From Phoronis australis (taxonomy: Eukaryota; Phoronida; Phoronidae): a stretch of 53,500 nucleotides of DNA. Positions 20,796-35,243 of the stretch are shown piece by piece (position 1 is the stretch's first letter; every line of letters begins with the position of its first letter). The position numbers and the translations under genes were made by a program. Where the stretch lies: the NCBI GenBank assembly GCA_002633005.1, contig NMRA01000327.1, positions 135,632 through 189,131 of the forward strand. Reading direction: 5' to 3'. The notes under the pieces were generated by a model. That model did no database searches, was not told where the DNA came from, and worked only from the letters and a program-made list of their open reading frames with translations.

Positions 20796-23700
20796 CGAAA
20801 TTTTATGACTTTGATCGATAGCTTGAGTGTTTGCTGCTCAGCGAGTATGTTTGGACGGGTTTATTTTCTTAGTGCGACTAAAGTCAACAGAATGCAGAAT
20901 TCAAATAAAAAACTCAGTTGTGACTGGCTAATAGTATATCTATGGTTTGTTTAACATATCTACTAGCTCGATTGTTTAAACTTTACTACCGTCAATACAC
21001 TATGTAGTTGGCTTTCTTTCCCTGCGCCATTTTAGAGAGCTGGAACTTGCAGAGCTAGAACTGTTTTACAGTCATTTCGACATCTTTTCACATATTTTTA
21101 GCACAAAGTCACTTTGAGATATCTAACCGTTGAAGCAGACGCGTATGACATTTCAATTTATCTTCGTCTGGTAAGTACAAAATTTTGATTTGGTGCGTTT
21201 TATTCGTGTCCTGTAGAACAATGGAACATCATTTGAAAAGGAATAAAGGCACTGCCTCTCTTCAGGAAATTCGTCACAAACAGTGGGGTGAATAGCATTT
21301 TTGATGTTGTTTTTATTGGTTTATTTGAAAAATCCTCCGTGCCACGTTTAAGCAAAAACGACCAGTGGGCGGAGACGAACAATGAATCATATCATCCGGA
21401 TATTAAAAGGGATTGTGGGATAGCTGAAGCAGCCATTACGAATGGCTTTCCGAACTTTTTCAAGGCTTAGTCTACCGTGGCAACCAATTGCAAAGACTCG
21501 TTCTACTTCAGTTGATCGCAAAGCAAAACATCATTGGCATTGCTCATAAAATATATAAATAATCGATGATTTCTAATCGATTCAATTAATAAAGTCTACA
21601 CTGCGATCTCTTTTCTCTATAAATAATATAAAATTATGAAACGATATGATTAAATGTATACAGCCCCAATTTCAAGGTTTGTCAATGGTTTGCCACGGCA
21701 CATTTTTGTGGAAATCTGGCTCATAAACGTCCAGTAAGGTGCGTCAGGTTTATTAACCTTTGGATTAAGCTACGGTAAAGCGTTGCTGTTGATTTCGCGA
21801 TGAATTTTATGGCTCCAATCCAGTGCACCCTGAACCGCTAGCTAGCAGCGATAAGTCGTGAAGAGATAACCCTTATCACTGCTTGAAGTTTATTAGAAAA
21901 CCTTGATCAATAAACCAATCGTCAACACACGATAGGAACTATCAAGCCTTTTTCTCGGTAGACACAATTTATTATCAAATGCGCATTCATTCGGCAAAAA
22001 TGGTTGACTGGCAAGCGACAAAGACTGAATGGCTGATTTAAAAAGCGCCAGCAACGGAAGTCCTAAAATCTTTACGATGACACACACATTCTTGAGCTCC
22101 AAACAGTGGAATCTATAATATAGGCCTAATTACTGTCCAAGTTACTATCCTAAAATCTAACAGATTTCAATGAACCAAACCAACGCATATTTTCAGATAT
22201 GTTTACAAAACGCGTGATACAAAAAGCTCACAATTACTTCTCCACAATATAAACATGTTTCCAGTAAGAGACGAGATCGTAAAATTATTTTGAAACACTG
22301 AATCCTTTGGCAAATTACTTGAAAGGTCACGTGACTTCAGCAATTCGCAAGCCCATTGTTTGAATATAATTGAGTAGTTAAACACTCGTTTGTCCAAGGC
22401 CTAGACTCATTTCCAAGATTAGACGAGTTTTTTAACAGAATCAATTATGGCCCATTAGTAAATGATTGCGCACTGGAGAATTATTTTACCTAACTTTTAT
22501 TCCTTAATCACACCAATAAACAAAATTACCTGAACTAGAAATCTACGTATTTTAATGACACAATCGCGGTTACTTCCCTTACACTCCTTGATTGTTTTCT
22601 GTGTTTCGAGAGCTCCTTGACATTTCTGTCTACTATATCGGTCCATTTCACATGAGTCACAGTTGCATCTGTATTTTGGGTTGTCACCTTAGGTTGTCAA
22701 CTAAAAACGTTCTGCTTGTTTGTCACAACTATTCAAGAAAGCGCAAACCATATCAGGGACTCTGCAAATATGTCCAATGGATAAACGCGACTTTGAGATT
22801 ACTTTAGCTGAAAGCTGTAGAAACGAAAGACATCGTTAACTGGCCCAGCGATTACTCGTTAAATTAAATGGTCACAACCCAAAAGCAATGAAACGTATTA
22901 TTTATCATTTCTTAACAGACTCATAAAAAGATGAACATCAGGGCACAACACTATTGGTCATTGAAATCTATTTGCAAGCTGTCTCCAACACAACTTCCAG
23001 ATACCTCATATGGTTATATTCGCTCAAAAAGGATACGTTTAGGAACGAAAAAGCATTAACCATATATCAATAAAGCATAAAAATATTTCCAGGTGATCAG
23101 TGCAATGGGCCCACATGCGAGGCCTGCGCTCGTCTGGTACAACGTGTATCAGACCGCCTGCAATTTTTTTTTTTTATAACGAGAAAGCATAACCCAAATA
23201 ATCTCATATCAGTCGGTTTCAGTTAGTTTTGCTCGTCTACAACTGCATGCATGCACTTTCAGCACCCATTGCCATTACGAGCGTCATACAGGCGCTCTTG
23301 TTTTGCTTGAATGGAACCAGATTAATTGTACTTGCTCAACAGTGGAAATTTCTCGCTGAGCCTGGTAAGCAGAAAATTAGTCGTGGCATAAAGCGAAAAA
23401 TAATGAATTTATTACAAATCCGGCATACCTGGGGAATAGAGTTTTATGTGGAAACTCTAGGGAAAATAGGTAATATAAAACAGTTTTTAATTAAGGCCAA
23501 CATTATAAGTCAGATGACGTGCCATGAGATGTCGGCGATCAATCTTGCATCCATTTTAGTGTTTTACATTCTTTAGTTAACGAGTTAATTCTAGATGCCT
23601 AGTAATCAAATGCCTTCTACCAACTCTTGAACAATGGCACCCGAGGCAGAATCGTTAAAACAATTGAGTCTATCAAAAGCAAATAATTACATTTTAATCA

Positions 23701-24023
23701 AACCGTAGAACTGACTAGATACACGCTTGTATTAGTCCATGCTCCTTCGAGGATTTTTTGCTAGCACTGATTTTTACGCACTTCTGGATTTCTATATTGA
23801 TTAGATGGTTGACTGCTTCTATAGACACAGTGCGTTCATATCTTTTTAATTTGTTTCTTCTTGATCAAAAGTTCTATATACTTTAGTAATCATAGTGTTG
23901 ACAAACTTGATTCTCAAATGTTTGTTTGCCCATCGTTATCATTGACAATAAATAAAGTAGTACTACAGAGTATACAAGCGGACACCAATAAAATCTAAAT
24001 ACATACACATTCATATATATATA

Positions 24024-24097
24024 AGCGCGCGCACACACACACACGCACACACGCACACTCGCACACACGCACACAATGACATATACATACACACACG
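24024..24097 (+). repeat. (CA)n-rich microsatellite
   Basis: GCGCGC followed by CACACA runs interrupted by G and T, preceded by a TATATA run. Dinucleotide microsatellite. Confidence 0.9.
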
Positions 24098-24490
24098 TCT
24101 ACTTGTTGTATTGTCAACGTTTACATTTTGTGATTTATAAGTCATATTGTTTCATACTGATGAGGGCTCTGCCACATTTTAAGCAAAAAGGTATCACTGT
24201 TCTCAATCATTTAAAATAAATCAAGCTCTTTATTAGCTTTAACACCAGAAAATAAGGCTTATAATTATGAATAGTGTGTTTATCGTTAATAATTTTACTC
24301 GATTATTGCGACCATGAGCTTAAATGAAGACAAGTGTACTTATTATAGACTGTAATAAATAATTTCAGTTTAGTTTGTCCTATTGTTATTAATATCAATG
24401 TTGTAAGCATTGTGGCAAGTACTAACTCGCAACAAATTTGTTCTTTTTGTATAAACACAAGTTTTCATCACCGCCACCACCATTATCGTT

Positions 24491-24610
24491 GCTCTTGTTG
24501 TTGTTGTTCTTCTTCTTCTTATTATTATTATTACTATTATTATTATTAATATTGTTGTTGTTATTATTATTATTAATTTATTTGTTATTATTATTTATCA
24601 TTATTATAAA
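24491..24610 (+). repeat. (GTT/CTT/ATT)n trinucleotide tract
   Basis: Successive runs of GTT, CTT and ATT triplets. It creates a long poly-leucine frame that is not a gene. Confidence 0.9.
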
Positions 24611-25656
24611 AAGTGGCCTTATTGCTATTTATTTCAGTTTAGATTACTATCATAGCTTTTATAACTCGCATAAACGCTACTTTTTGGTCTGTAGCGTTTA
24701 TTCTTTGTTGTCAATGTTGTCATATACCCTTGCTATGAACAGACAACTTTATTTAACCGAGATGTGCTTATCAGCCACTTTTACTCACGTTGTTTTCAAA
24801 CACTCGCAATATTTGCATGATCCGAATTTAATCGAAAAATCAAATTATGCCTTGAAGTTTCCAACACATTTTGCCAACCCTAATCTCTTAAGCAAGTTCA
24901 AGTGTGTGCACAATGGCTTAAAACGTCTCACAAACGCCGGCAGAGAAAGTTCATATATTTTTCCTGAAATTTATTTCGTGGCAGGATGAGACAGTGAAAT
25001 AAATGTTAACTTATCCGAGCCGATCACAACAACACCCAACCTAGCTCTTGGCACCATGAGAACCACCCCGAGACTGTGTACTTAAAAGACTCGGTGTTTA
25101 TCGCTTTTACGAAACCAGTATTGCACGTCGATCATAACTCAATATACTTTCTAAACTTTGGGCATTTAATCAACTTGCTACTGTGACATTTCTACACATA
25201 TTGAAGGCTGAATACGAAATATAATGTAACAATTGTGAATATTCTCTGTCACTAATCTCAAAATTTAATCAAGTCGATATCAACCCGTATAGACATGTGC
25301 AACTAAGAACAGGTTTGTCGGCTGCTATAGTTCAGCACATACTTCTTATCTAACCCGTATTCACGCAACAACAGTCGTTGAGCTGTGTCGTTGGAAATGG
25401 TACCAGTATATATCCCGTGGCCATTTGCAGTAGAAATTAACAGGTATCGGTTTGGCCTTAGTTGATGTAATTACTACTGACGAAATTATTTAATATGAAT
25501 AGCTTATGTTATTAGCAGTAGTTAACGTTATGATTATGGTGAAGATTGTTTCACTAAATGTCTGGATAGGTAGGTTTGAATTGGTTGTAAACATGCCACT
25601 AATTTCAGAAGAGGTAGTTAATGTTTTTTGACGATTAAACAACAATGAAACGATTG

Positions 25657-25802
25657 TGGTGATGGTGACATCGACGATGATGGTGATATGACGGTGACAG
25701 TGTTTATGGTGATGATGAAGATGACGATGATTGAAATGACGACGACGACGCCGACGATGACGCCGACAGCGACGACGATGACAACGATATGATAATGACG
25801 AT
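25657..25802 (+). repeat. (GAT/GAC)n imperfect trinucleotide tract
   Basis: GATGGTGATGATG and GACGACGACG runs with one-base variants. A low-complexity tract without a matching long frame. Confidence 0.85.
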
Positions 25803-28800
25803 AGACTTGTTATCTGGTTGACAGGAAGCCAAAATGTTCCAGTTGTATGTGGCTTTAGCTAGACTCATAACAGTTCTTATCAGATGACTTCCTCTCAGAT
25901 AAATAATCGTAGTTATGACAGTAACTACTATCTACGGGCACGAGGTTGTTCGTTTCCAGGTAATTTTAGTTGGAAATTGCGTTTGAATACTCCTGTGACT
26001 AATGATCAAGATGATTGGAAAAGACGGTCATTTACTGTGTCTCGTTTACTGCCGAAATACTTAAAACTGATCTTATTAGGAAATTATTCTCTGAAAACGA
26101 TTCGAACTTGATCATAATTGAGTAAAGGCATAATTATACCTGAGGTCACATTTTAGAAGAAGACTTACTACTAATTAGCAATTTTTCCGCAACAAAAAGT
26201 TAACACAGCGATAGAAATAAATAACCGAAAAGAGGCGATCGCGAAATGTCAGGTGCATGCCATAAATGTCATATTAAAATTGCTTCCTAGATAAGACGAT
26301 AATTACATAAAAATCTGAACTAAATGTCGTGTCCCGTATCATTAAAATCTTAGTCGCCACATAAATGTGTTGCTCGAGCAGGTGCCAGGAAAAACTACGA
26401 GATGATGTCTAAACGAGAGATGAGGGTGTGATTAAAACTGTCATGGTTACTAGATTATATTCTGATGCAGTTTCTGAACTTGACATTAGTGTTTTCAAAG
26501 TGCGACATTTACTTCATATCTGCAACACGTTTTACTAGTTTTACAACAATTTTCTCAGAAGCGTCGGGGGCCTGCTGTGCTCACGTGAATACAATACAAG
26601 TTGTGAAGGCATATTTGTTTGCAGACGACCAAAAACATCACGTGGCCAAAAAATCAATGCAATTTGTACGATAATCTTGATTGGAGTAAAACAATATAGA
26701 CATAATTGTTTAGTTCTCCTAATCGTGGAATATGTGTTTCAGTTCTTCCTCTTGCGATAAACCACACAGTAATCAAAACGTCGGTTATAACACATAACCA
26801 CTTTGAACACCTCACCATTACAACCATTAATATAAATTCACGAGTATGAATCAAGTATAGCTACGACCATAATGCAATTTGAGGACAGTAAATCATTTTA
26901 TGTACGTAATATTTCTCTTTTATCTAAAGGTCAAATTATTTGTCCATGCGCCGTGTATACCGCCCAGACGTCAACAATTATATATTCCGTCACAGATTCT
27001 CGATCATGAAGATGTCCTCAACTTATCAGTGAATGCTAACTGGCTTATCAGACAAACTGTTTGCTCATCTCAAGCCCAAATTCAATATTTAAAAACAATT
27101 TTGAGATTTTGAGCAAACTTTTTAATTCGAGTCTCGATGACAGGGCTTGTTTGATGTGTACATAAACTTCGGATAAGATAAAAAAATATTTGGCAGAATT
27201 GCAAATAATGAGTAGATCTATTGCCAACAATTATAATAATTTTAGTGAAGGAATTCCTTAGTGACTTATTAGTGATGTTTATTTATTGTGATTATATGTT
27301 ACGTTCACGCGTAAGGTACAATTTATTTTTCAAACTGGACTTAATATACACGTGCCCGACGTTTAAAAAGACATTGATTAAAAGTGCACATTTTGTTGCA
27401 GTTTCGCCTGCTAATATTCCTACCTTTTGACACACCAATTCTCAACATTAGTTCTGTATATTTACAAAATTTGAGTTTGGTATATTTTATACCGCAGAGT
27501 GAAGACAGACGCAAAATATTTCGATGACTCGCGCGACACCTGTCGAGTAGTCGCCAAACAATTATCGCTTTTGCTGTTCGCAGATAAAACGGGATTTTTT
27601 AGTGTCTTTTTCACCTAACGTGTTTCATTTTCCTTCATAGAATAATTCATCGGTGTTTGTCTGTAGAAATGCCATTGGCAAGTTTAATTCGCCTAAAATT
27701 CTCGCTTGTTTTAGTCGTTATTTCAATTTCATGTGCTGTTTATTATTGTGGCTACTGAAATTATTATATTATCACCTGCACAATGGAGTAAAAAGTGAAG
27801 ATATCGGTTGAGGATTAACGACGAAAAAATGCGAGTCGCATTCAACATTATACAGCCTGCTGACGGTAATAATACCCCGGCTTTTAGACGCGATCGTGTT
27901 CTATAAAGCAAATTGATTCAGAATTAATTGAGCAAAAAACATTCACTTCAACAAGCGACAGGTTGCAAATTTCAGGTAAAACTCAGTATCAAATAAAACT
28001 GTCCAAACCTATTTCAATAACATGCTATTCGAGATGGTATTGAAACCATAAAAATGTTCTCATTCAGACGGCGTAAAGAGGATTGGAATCACAACTGCGC
28101 CGACGGCAAAACAAGGGTTCTCACACCTTCCTATAATGCAAGTGAATAGTTTAGGTGTGTTAATTCAGTCATAGTGACATACCAGCCACGAAAACTTGGA
28201 GATGAGATTAAAGGGATTGTGGGTTGTGCTATGACAGGAAAGTTGAAATTAAAGTTGAATTTTTTATAAAATAAATTCGATTCATGCAGAAATCAAACAT
28301 TCATGTGCGATGGATTGGTGATTCATGTTATTCTACGTGTGTAAAATTTAATCGGTTCAATTTCGGAAACATTTCAGTTAGTTTACCAATTAAAAACAAT
28401 TCGTATTCTTCTCTTGAAGTGCGACAGCCAGTGCAAAATGACAAACTATGGTAAGATAAAGGTTGTGCAAATACTGCGGCAGATAAAATTCCTCTCCATT
28501 CCAAACAAATATTCTTGTGAGATAAATTTAATGCCTGTTCAGCGGTATTTAGACGAAGTAACGCTCTCTGGCAATAACCCGATGCTGGATTCTCACACTA
28601 AAACGAGGTCAACGTTTCAGAAACATCTCTTCTAGGGGGTGCGTTCAGATAATACGAGTGACTGAACAGGTAAAGCCAACTTCGTATTATCCGTGACTTT
28701 ATCCTTAGTGTCTCTGATACGCATGGTGTGCCCTGAGCCAAAAGTGCGAGTACGAGAATGGACTTTTGTTGCACTGCTCGGACCTTGGTCACTTTCCTAA

Positions 28801-31800
28801 CAGCGTGATCGTGTTAATGGCATTATGAGCTGCTTTTATACATGCTAAATACAACGAATCACAGATATAACGCATTTCAATTGCGAGCTAAGAAGACGAG
28901 TTCACCAAACAATCTATTTAACTCCGAAAAGTCACTGTAATTTGTGACAGATTTCAATTATTCACAAAACATGGTACGGCCAGTCAGTCCCATTCGTTCC
29001 AATTCTGCATTATTCAGTAATATGGCAGAGTCTACAGTGACACAATACTTGGGCTATTTTCATAACACACACAATAGAACGGTGTAAAAATAATATTTTG
29101 GCTACGAATTGTGGTCAGTGTTGACAAATGTCACCCTGAGAACATAATCGTGACAATAAGATAGGAAAACAGAATTTAATGAACTGCGACCACACAACAA
29201 GAGACGGAAGTGGATCGCTGTTCACCACAAGTGTCGCTTTAAACACCTGTAACTGAACACTTTAATTATAAGGTGGACCGACACAAGTGGGGAAATTTAT
29301 TTCAATTCTAGTGCCATTGGTGAATGTTCACTGTGTTTTTTTCTGAAAATGTTAACAATCTCCTCTTCAAGGAAGATTTACCGACCATAGTGTGGTTTTA
29401 GGAATGGCATCTAATACAAAATGCACAAAAAAAAATATTTTACATGTTCTAATGTCAATTACGCTGGACTGTTTAGAAAAGGGGTTTGCAATATTCCGGA
29501 ACTATTTCTTAATTACTGACGTACCTTTTTAAAGTACATGATGATATGTTCTACAATTTACAATGTTCACTGAGTAATAGACATGTCATTTGGAGCGAAC
29601 TGTGAATGGCTACCTCACAGGAAGTGGTTCGTTCACGTGATGAAAAAAGTGATGCTAAGTAATCCGATAAATATTGTTTGGCATATACAGATGAAGGGTG
29701 GTGAAGTGCGACACAAAAAAGTTTGAATAGGTAACTTTTTAAAATTAACTTTCAAAATAACTAAACGGATACACTACACTGCTAACATTCTGAAATGCCG
29801 CGAAATGCCGTGCCTATTTCAAGTCAACATTTATTGATGACTGGAAAGTTTTGCTCGATGCAAAACATTCTCAAATAATACGAAGATGCTTTTGAAAAGT
29901 TAGAGATTCATTAAGTCGTGTCTCGTGTTCGTAACTTAGACTCCTTGTCGAAGATAATCGCGTACCGTTTGACGGCTCAAGCACTCTCCAGAGTTGAGAC
30001 TGAGTTGTCCCACCGGCGGCCTGACGCCGACGGGCATCGTACGCCCTACAAGTGCGCCATTATCGGACGTGTTTTACTCTAAGCTTGTAATCTATACAGC
30101 GTTGTGTAAACTTTTGCCTTACTCAACATGTCGTCTTATACATACCCCTAAAGCTCATTACGACCTCGGTCGGCCTCAAAACTTCCGACATGTTCACCTT
30201 CTTCGCCATTCATTACACAATGTCGCTACGTTGTCGTTTAAAAGAAATTTTTTGATATTTCAAGTTAAAACTACGCATTTTTGTAGTGACTTAAAGTCAT
30301 GGTCATACATTCATAAAATAGATTTGAAATTGTATAAAATTGTTGTTTGCCAACTTTATTGAAGAAAATTTTCAATACATTTGTCTTTTCACTGTTCTCC
30401 ATTTTATTCTTGTATTTTTTATCACTGTAAAAGTGTTCCAAGTTCATGAAATACACTTTTGACAACCATCAATTTAAATTTAAAACTGTCATTTTTTCAG
30501 AAAAAAAGCACTTTATAGAAAGTAGCATGAACATAGCCCAAGTTAATCATTCTTTTTAATTCTTTAAAGCGTTATAACCAATCCCGATTTGAGATGGATT
30601 AGAAGATACGGTAATTTATTCAGGATTTTCAGGACAGTTTCATTTTTATTGTTGTAACCCTTGGTTACTTCTTTTACACCTCATTTTCTATTTCAGGCGC
30701 GCCCCTTCAAAGAGTCAAAGTCTCAAGTTTCATTCAACACACGGCGATTTACATTGTGCGGATTACAGCGTGACCATTAAAACGCCAGACCATTATCATC
30801 AGTCTTTCCACGGGATTAGTATGAACCTTTCGTGCATTTAGTTCAACAATTTAAATAACATCACATGCACACTTGCGGCAAGAAATAGAAAAGAAAAGAC
30901 ATGCAAACCCTTTATTTGATATTTTTATCATGAATACTTAGGTGAAACAACCAGCTTGTTAGTAAAATATTTATTTTTTGTGAATTAGTTCAAGTCACTG
31001 CAACAAGAAATATTAAAGTAAATGTTCATTGCTTGTAGTTCATGAAATTGTGAATATAATTGCGTATCATAATTACAGTGGTTCTCGTCATTTATTCGCA
31101 CACTGGTTTCATTATCGTACAATAATGGTGCTTGACGTCTAAACCAACAATTAGCTGTACATAATATTACTGGTCTAGCCATTACATCTTAACCTTCCCA
31201 AAGTAACCCACCAATGAAAAGATTTCAAAGTGAAAAGCTCTTTCATATCGGAAGTATCGGGTGTGTGCCAAAATATTTCGTCGATATTGACGTAAAGAAG
31301 TTATCATGTTTCCTTTATAATAACTGACAGATATCACACTATTCAAATACTCTATTTTTTATTAGAATTACTCAGCAATTTTAAGAGAATCGAAATTAAA
31401 GCAGTCACTCGGTAGTATGTCCGCAGCAATTATCTACGACCGTTCATTTTTCATTGCACTAAATTTGATAAACGAAATTCTTTAATTTGCCTTAAAAGAT
31501 GAAAAGCCCAAAATAAGTTAGATATAAATTAGAACAGAGCGTTTGCCTCTTAATGCTATTTCTTTAATTTTCCTGATAAAGAATTTCAGTCAATTTTAAC
31601 ATGAAATAGATTACGTATAAATGTCGACTGATGTGGATTCCAAAGACGTTGAATGACATAGCGTCATGCCGAAGTCTCAACAATACATACAAAAACAAGA
31701 TCGTCAACTCTCCATTCAGTTTGGACAATGATTTTGTCTATTAATATTTGTCACCGGGTTTAATATTCTGTTGGATTAGCGGTGAAAATAAATATAAACA

Positions 31801-32481
31801 GGACGTAAATATCAGTCATTTAATTTGCTTAAATTATTTAATTTATTTGCAAGTACACATGGAAATGCAAACACAAGCACACGCCAAATGTTTGCATCAG
31901 GTTGAAAATATATATAGAGTGTGCATCGCAAGAACATGGACATAGCTAACAGCTACGGTTATGTATTCTGTTTACCTGCACTGTTTACTACTGTTATGTG
32001 TACTTTCGAAACTGATAGCGTGTCAAGCTCTACCAAAGTAAAGATGATCATGAGACTTTGTCCTCGCGTATAATCAACTGGACTACCTGATCGAAATAAG
32101 CAAATTTACCTAAAATATCATCAACTGCTCTACAATTGTAGATGTGAAACTAGTGTCGTTTAGCAACTTCACTAAATCTACATCTCTTCAATTTATCACA
32201 AATTTAAGATAAATCCCAAAATAAAATTCCTACAGCTAATATTATTCTCTAGTATTTTCTTTCTAAATAGCAGATATGCATGAAATTTTGGATATGAAAA
32301 ATTAAGTCGTTGTCCAGTATCCTCTATTCTATAAGAGATGCTCTCTTAGTTTATAACACCTTTCTACTCAGATATATCCATCAGACATTATATCTGGAAA
32401 GCAAGTAAAGAGTACCAATTATATTAATAGCAATCTTGCAAATAAAATCAATAATATACATATCAATGTGGATAACAGCAG

Positions 32482-32526
32482 TATAATATTAATACTACTA
32501 ATAATAATTATAATTATAATAATAAT
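32482..32526 (+). repeat. (TAA)n-rich microsatellite
   Basis: Runs of TAA/ATT triplets in a very AT-rich neighbourhood. Confidence 0.7.
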
Positions 32527-33196
32527 GAGCTATAATGCATTTTAGAAAAACGCGAGTATCAAATACAAAACCTCCATTTCAAACTTCTCGACGGAAAGAG
32601 CGAGGAGTTAACTTACATCCCGAAAACAATATAAGCATAAAAATATATATAGCAGTTTTCTATTTTTGCGACAATAATTTCCGATTTTAAGAACAAATTT
32701 TGTTCTTGTTTTATTAAGTGGAATGAAGTAATAAAAAATTGGTTGCGTCTGATCGTCAGTAAAAGTTATTTACATTGCGAGCACCATGACAACTGGCGAC
32801 GCGACTCAACTATCCCGCCATGAAGTTGGCATTTTTGTTTACCGAGCCATTAAGCTAAGTTGGGCAAACTCAAATTTTGCACGATTTCAAGCCAAAAGTA
32901 CACACATTCATTTTGTGGTCGCCCAGCCTCGTCACGCCCATGTCACGGCGTTAATTCTAATCCTTTGCAATATTTGCAAACAATTTGTAATTCTCAGGTC
33001 TCGAGCCTTGAAAGGTCGATAATTAGGAAGTGTTCGGAGACTTCATGTCTGAAGGTATATTATTCGCCATCGATTGAAATATGTGGCCGCGAAACGATCA
33101 ACTGAAAATCATTAGACGGAATTTGGGGTCTCAGCTTGCAACATTATAATCGATGAAAAAATATTGCGACGCAAATTTTGAACACGTTCGAAACCG

Positions 33197-33320
33197 CAGG
33201 GGCGGATTCAGGATTTTGATTTAGTGGGGGCCAGGGCAGACATTTGCACACCCAAACTGCCAAATGGAATCTGGGAAAATTTTAGGGGGGCGGGTCATGG
33301 CCCCTTTGGCCCCCCTTCGT
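33197..33320. mobile_element. MITE of the CAGGGGCGGATCC family, right end truncated
   Basis: Starts CAGGGGCGGATTCAGGATTT and contains the family's inner block (CAAATGGAATCTGGGA, then TTTTAGGGGGGCGG and a GGCCCCCCTT stretch), but the terminal CCACCACTG expected at the right end is absent. Clear relative of the element at 34140. Confidence 0.65.
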
Positions 33321-34139
33321 ATCAAAGTTCAATATGCATGCGTTGTCACAAAAAGACGACACCTGGTGGTATTGCATAATACTTTGCGAAAGTTAAAGTG
33401 GTCGACGCAGAATATTTTTAAAAACAGAGAGACTCCTATAAACAATACAAAAAGAAATAAAAGTACATTCTTTTCGTACCCATGATCTGCGATTTGCCAA
33501 AACACAGTTAATCCAGCCACAGACAAGCAGAGGCCGTTTGTTTACCTTATTGCAATTAAGGTAACTCACTTATGCCATCAAAATTATTTATACTCGCGCA
33601 ACTATACAATGGTCACGAGCCTCTGGTAGCCCTGAAAAAATAGCCACATGTGTATTTTAATTAAAAGGTTAGGAAATTCACACACACTGCATTTTACTCG
33701 AACTTCATTCTTGCTAGGAAAAAGAATCAATGTCGCTTTCAATCTAACAATAAATAAATGTTTACTTCATTTTGGGCCCACAGGCAACTTTCCACGGCGA
33801 GTATATTGAATGCCACGAGCGATTGATTGTAAAAAGAACGGTTTCCTGCAAATATTTTCTATTGCAAAAATCAATTTGAATTCCGTTTTTGGAATACAAT
33901 ATACTTTAGCATTTTGGAACGTTGACAGGCAAGCATTTTTTTATTACTATCAATGTCACAAAGTGGCGGAAACACTCTTTCTGTCATCCAAACTAACTTT
34001 TGATTAAGGCAACTTCCCCTATAAATCAGGTGAGATAACCTTTAAAGCCAACGCGCAACAGACTAAGTAACAATTTTACGTTTGAAATACATGTACTTTG
34101 AGCAATAAAATGCATTTCATCTATTATGGGTGTGCTTTA

Positions 34140-34290
34140 CAGGGGTGGATCCAGGACTTTGAGTTGGGGGCAGGGTATTACCCTGGATTTTGCCCGTCAA
34201 ACGTTCGCACCTCCGAACTGGCAAATGCAATCTGGGAGAATTTTAGGGGGGGGCTATGACCCCCTTGGCCCCCCTCTAAATCCACCACTG
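34140..34290. mobile_element. Complete 151-bp MITE of the CAGGGGCGGATCC family
   Basis: Begins CAGGGGTGGATCCAGGACTT and ends CTAAATCCACCACTG, imperfect inverted repeats of each other. Flanks are CTTTA on the left and TTTTA on the right, compatible with a decayed 5-base target duplication like the intact TGCAG pair around 5381-6283. It is non-coding and must have been mobilised in trans. Confidence 0.7.
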
Positions 34291-34599
34291 TTTTAAGCAC
34301 TTGGAAAAAACGAACAGCTTATTATTGCTCAAGATGACTGAACAGCCTCCACAAGCCAACTTGTAGAGCTGGTCTCAACCAATGAGGAACGGTCAGTTCT
34401 TTCAAACCCAGAAATCGCATTTAATTTGACTAAAGAACAATATGAGACCAACTTCATAACTGTAAGTGGTCTGTCTAAATCTGAAGTTAATTTTTGTGAA
34501 GAAACGCTGGGTTATAGCCAATTTAAAGGCATGGGGAACTTGAATTCAGTCTTAAGAGACATTGACTGTTGCAGAAAAGGCTTGGTGGCGATAATCAAA

Positions 34600-35176
34600 T
34601 CAAAACACTGTCCAAAGTTATATTTATTATAAAGTGTTCTCAATAAATTTACAATGGTCAATATTACAAATACAAAACTACAAATTCAAAGCAATTTGTT
34701 CAACAATACATTATGAAAATGAAAAACCTAGGTTACCATGAAACAAAGGCACAAGTCGTTCCAAACCCTACAATAACATGAAACAAAACATAGGAAATCT
34801 GCATGAATATGAAAGAACACAAAAGACATGAATTGAGAAAGAAATGGGGATCTCAAAACAAGGGAAAGAAAGGATAAAAAGATTATATCCTGTCAAAAAT
34901 GGCTAAATAGTTGAACAAACTACATTATAATACAAAAAACCTAAACTACCATATTCACCATTAACTAAAAAGATTTTAGTGAAAACATACAAAACTAAAC
35001 TGGAATGGTCACTCCACACCATTACAGCTGGATGAATATGGAGTTACAAGATTAAGTTGAACAAATGTTTTAAAATATCGAAAAGATGGTTGAAAATGCC
35101 CTGTGTTAAACTGAAACCAGAAATTAGTTTCCAAAAGTGTTCATTCAATGTGTTCAACATGTCACCTGACATGTAA
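34600..35176 (-). other. mipol1: Probable mipol1 3' untranslated region with polyadenylation signal
   Basis: Sequence after the mipol1 stop. On the - strand an AATAAA hexamer lies at 34628-34623, which would place cleavage near 34600 and give a 3' UTR of about 0.57 kb. The change from CpG-poor (right) to CpG-containing sequence (left) falls at about the same place, which independently suggests the transcribed unit ends here. Confidence 0.5.
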
Positions 35177-35243
35177 TCAGTCACCATCCTGCGCACCCAG
35201 TCCACTAACTTTGCGCCTTAAGACACTTACAAGTCGTTCCAAT
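35177..35243 (-). CDS. mipol1: mipol1 terminal coding exon with stop codon
   Basis: After acceptor TTTGCAG (35250-35244) the frame completes the split Lys codon and reads LERLVSVLRRKVSGLGAQDG then D and TGA (stop 35179-35177). The vertebrate protein ends with the matching LERLVDVLRKKVG followed by a short divergent tail, so the match in sequence, phase and position at the C-terminus is convincing. It is too short (21 complete codons) to be found as a free frame. Confidence 0.9.

Larger units (their letters stand above)
17000..33190. other. foxA-mipol1 intergenic region, no gene recognised
   Basis: About 16 kb of AT-rich sequence between the two convergent 3' ends. No frame shows a recognisable domain, and the longest (24438-24989) is built on trinucleotide repeats. 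It contains normal numbers of CpG dinucleotides, several microsatellites and motif clusters such as that at 20653-20795. Its likely roles are 3' regulatory DNA for foxA and neutral spacer. Nothing else can be assigned. Confidence 0.5.

Noticed and set aside
23229-23576. 115-codon frame on the + strand
   Set aside because: No domain or gene context; composition like surrounding DNA.
24438-24989. 183-codon frame beginning with a long poly-leucine stretch
   Set aside because: It is generated by the GTT/CTT/ATT microsatellite; the remainder shows no domain.
29994-30362. 122-codon frame in the intergenic region
   Set aside because: No recognisable domain or conserved motif; the GC-rich start fades into ordinary AT-rich DNA, so chance is more likely.
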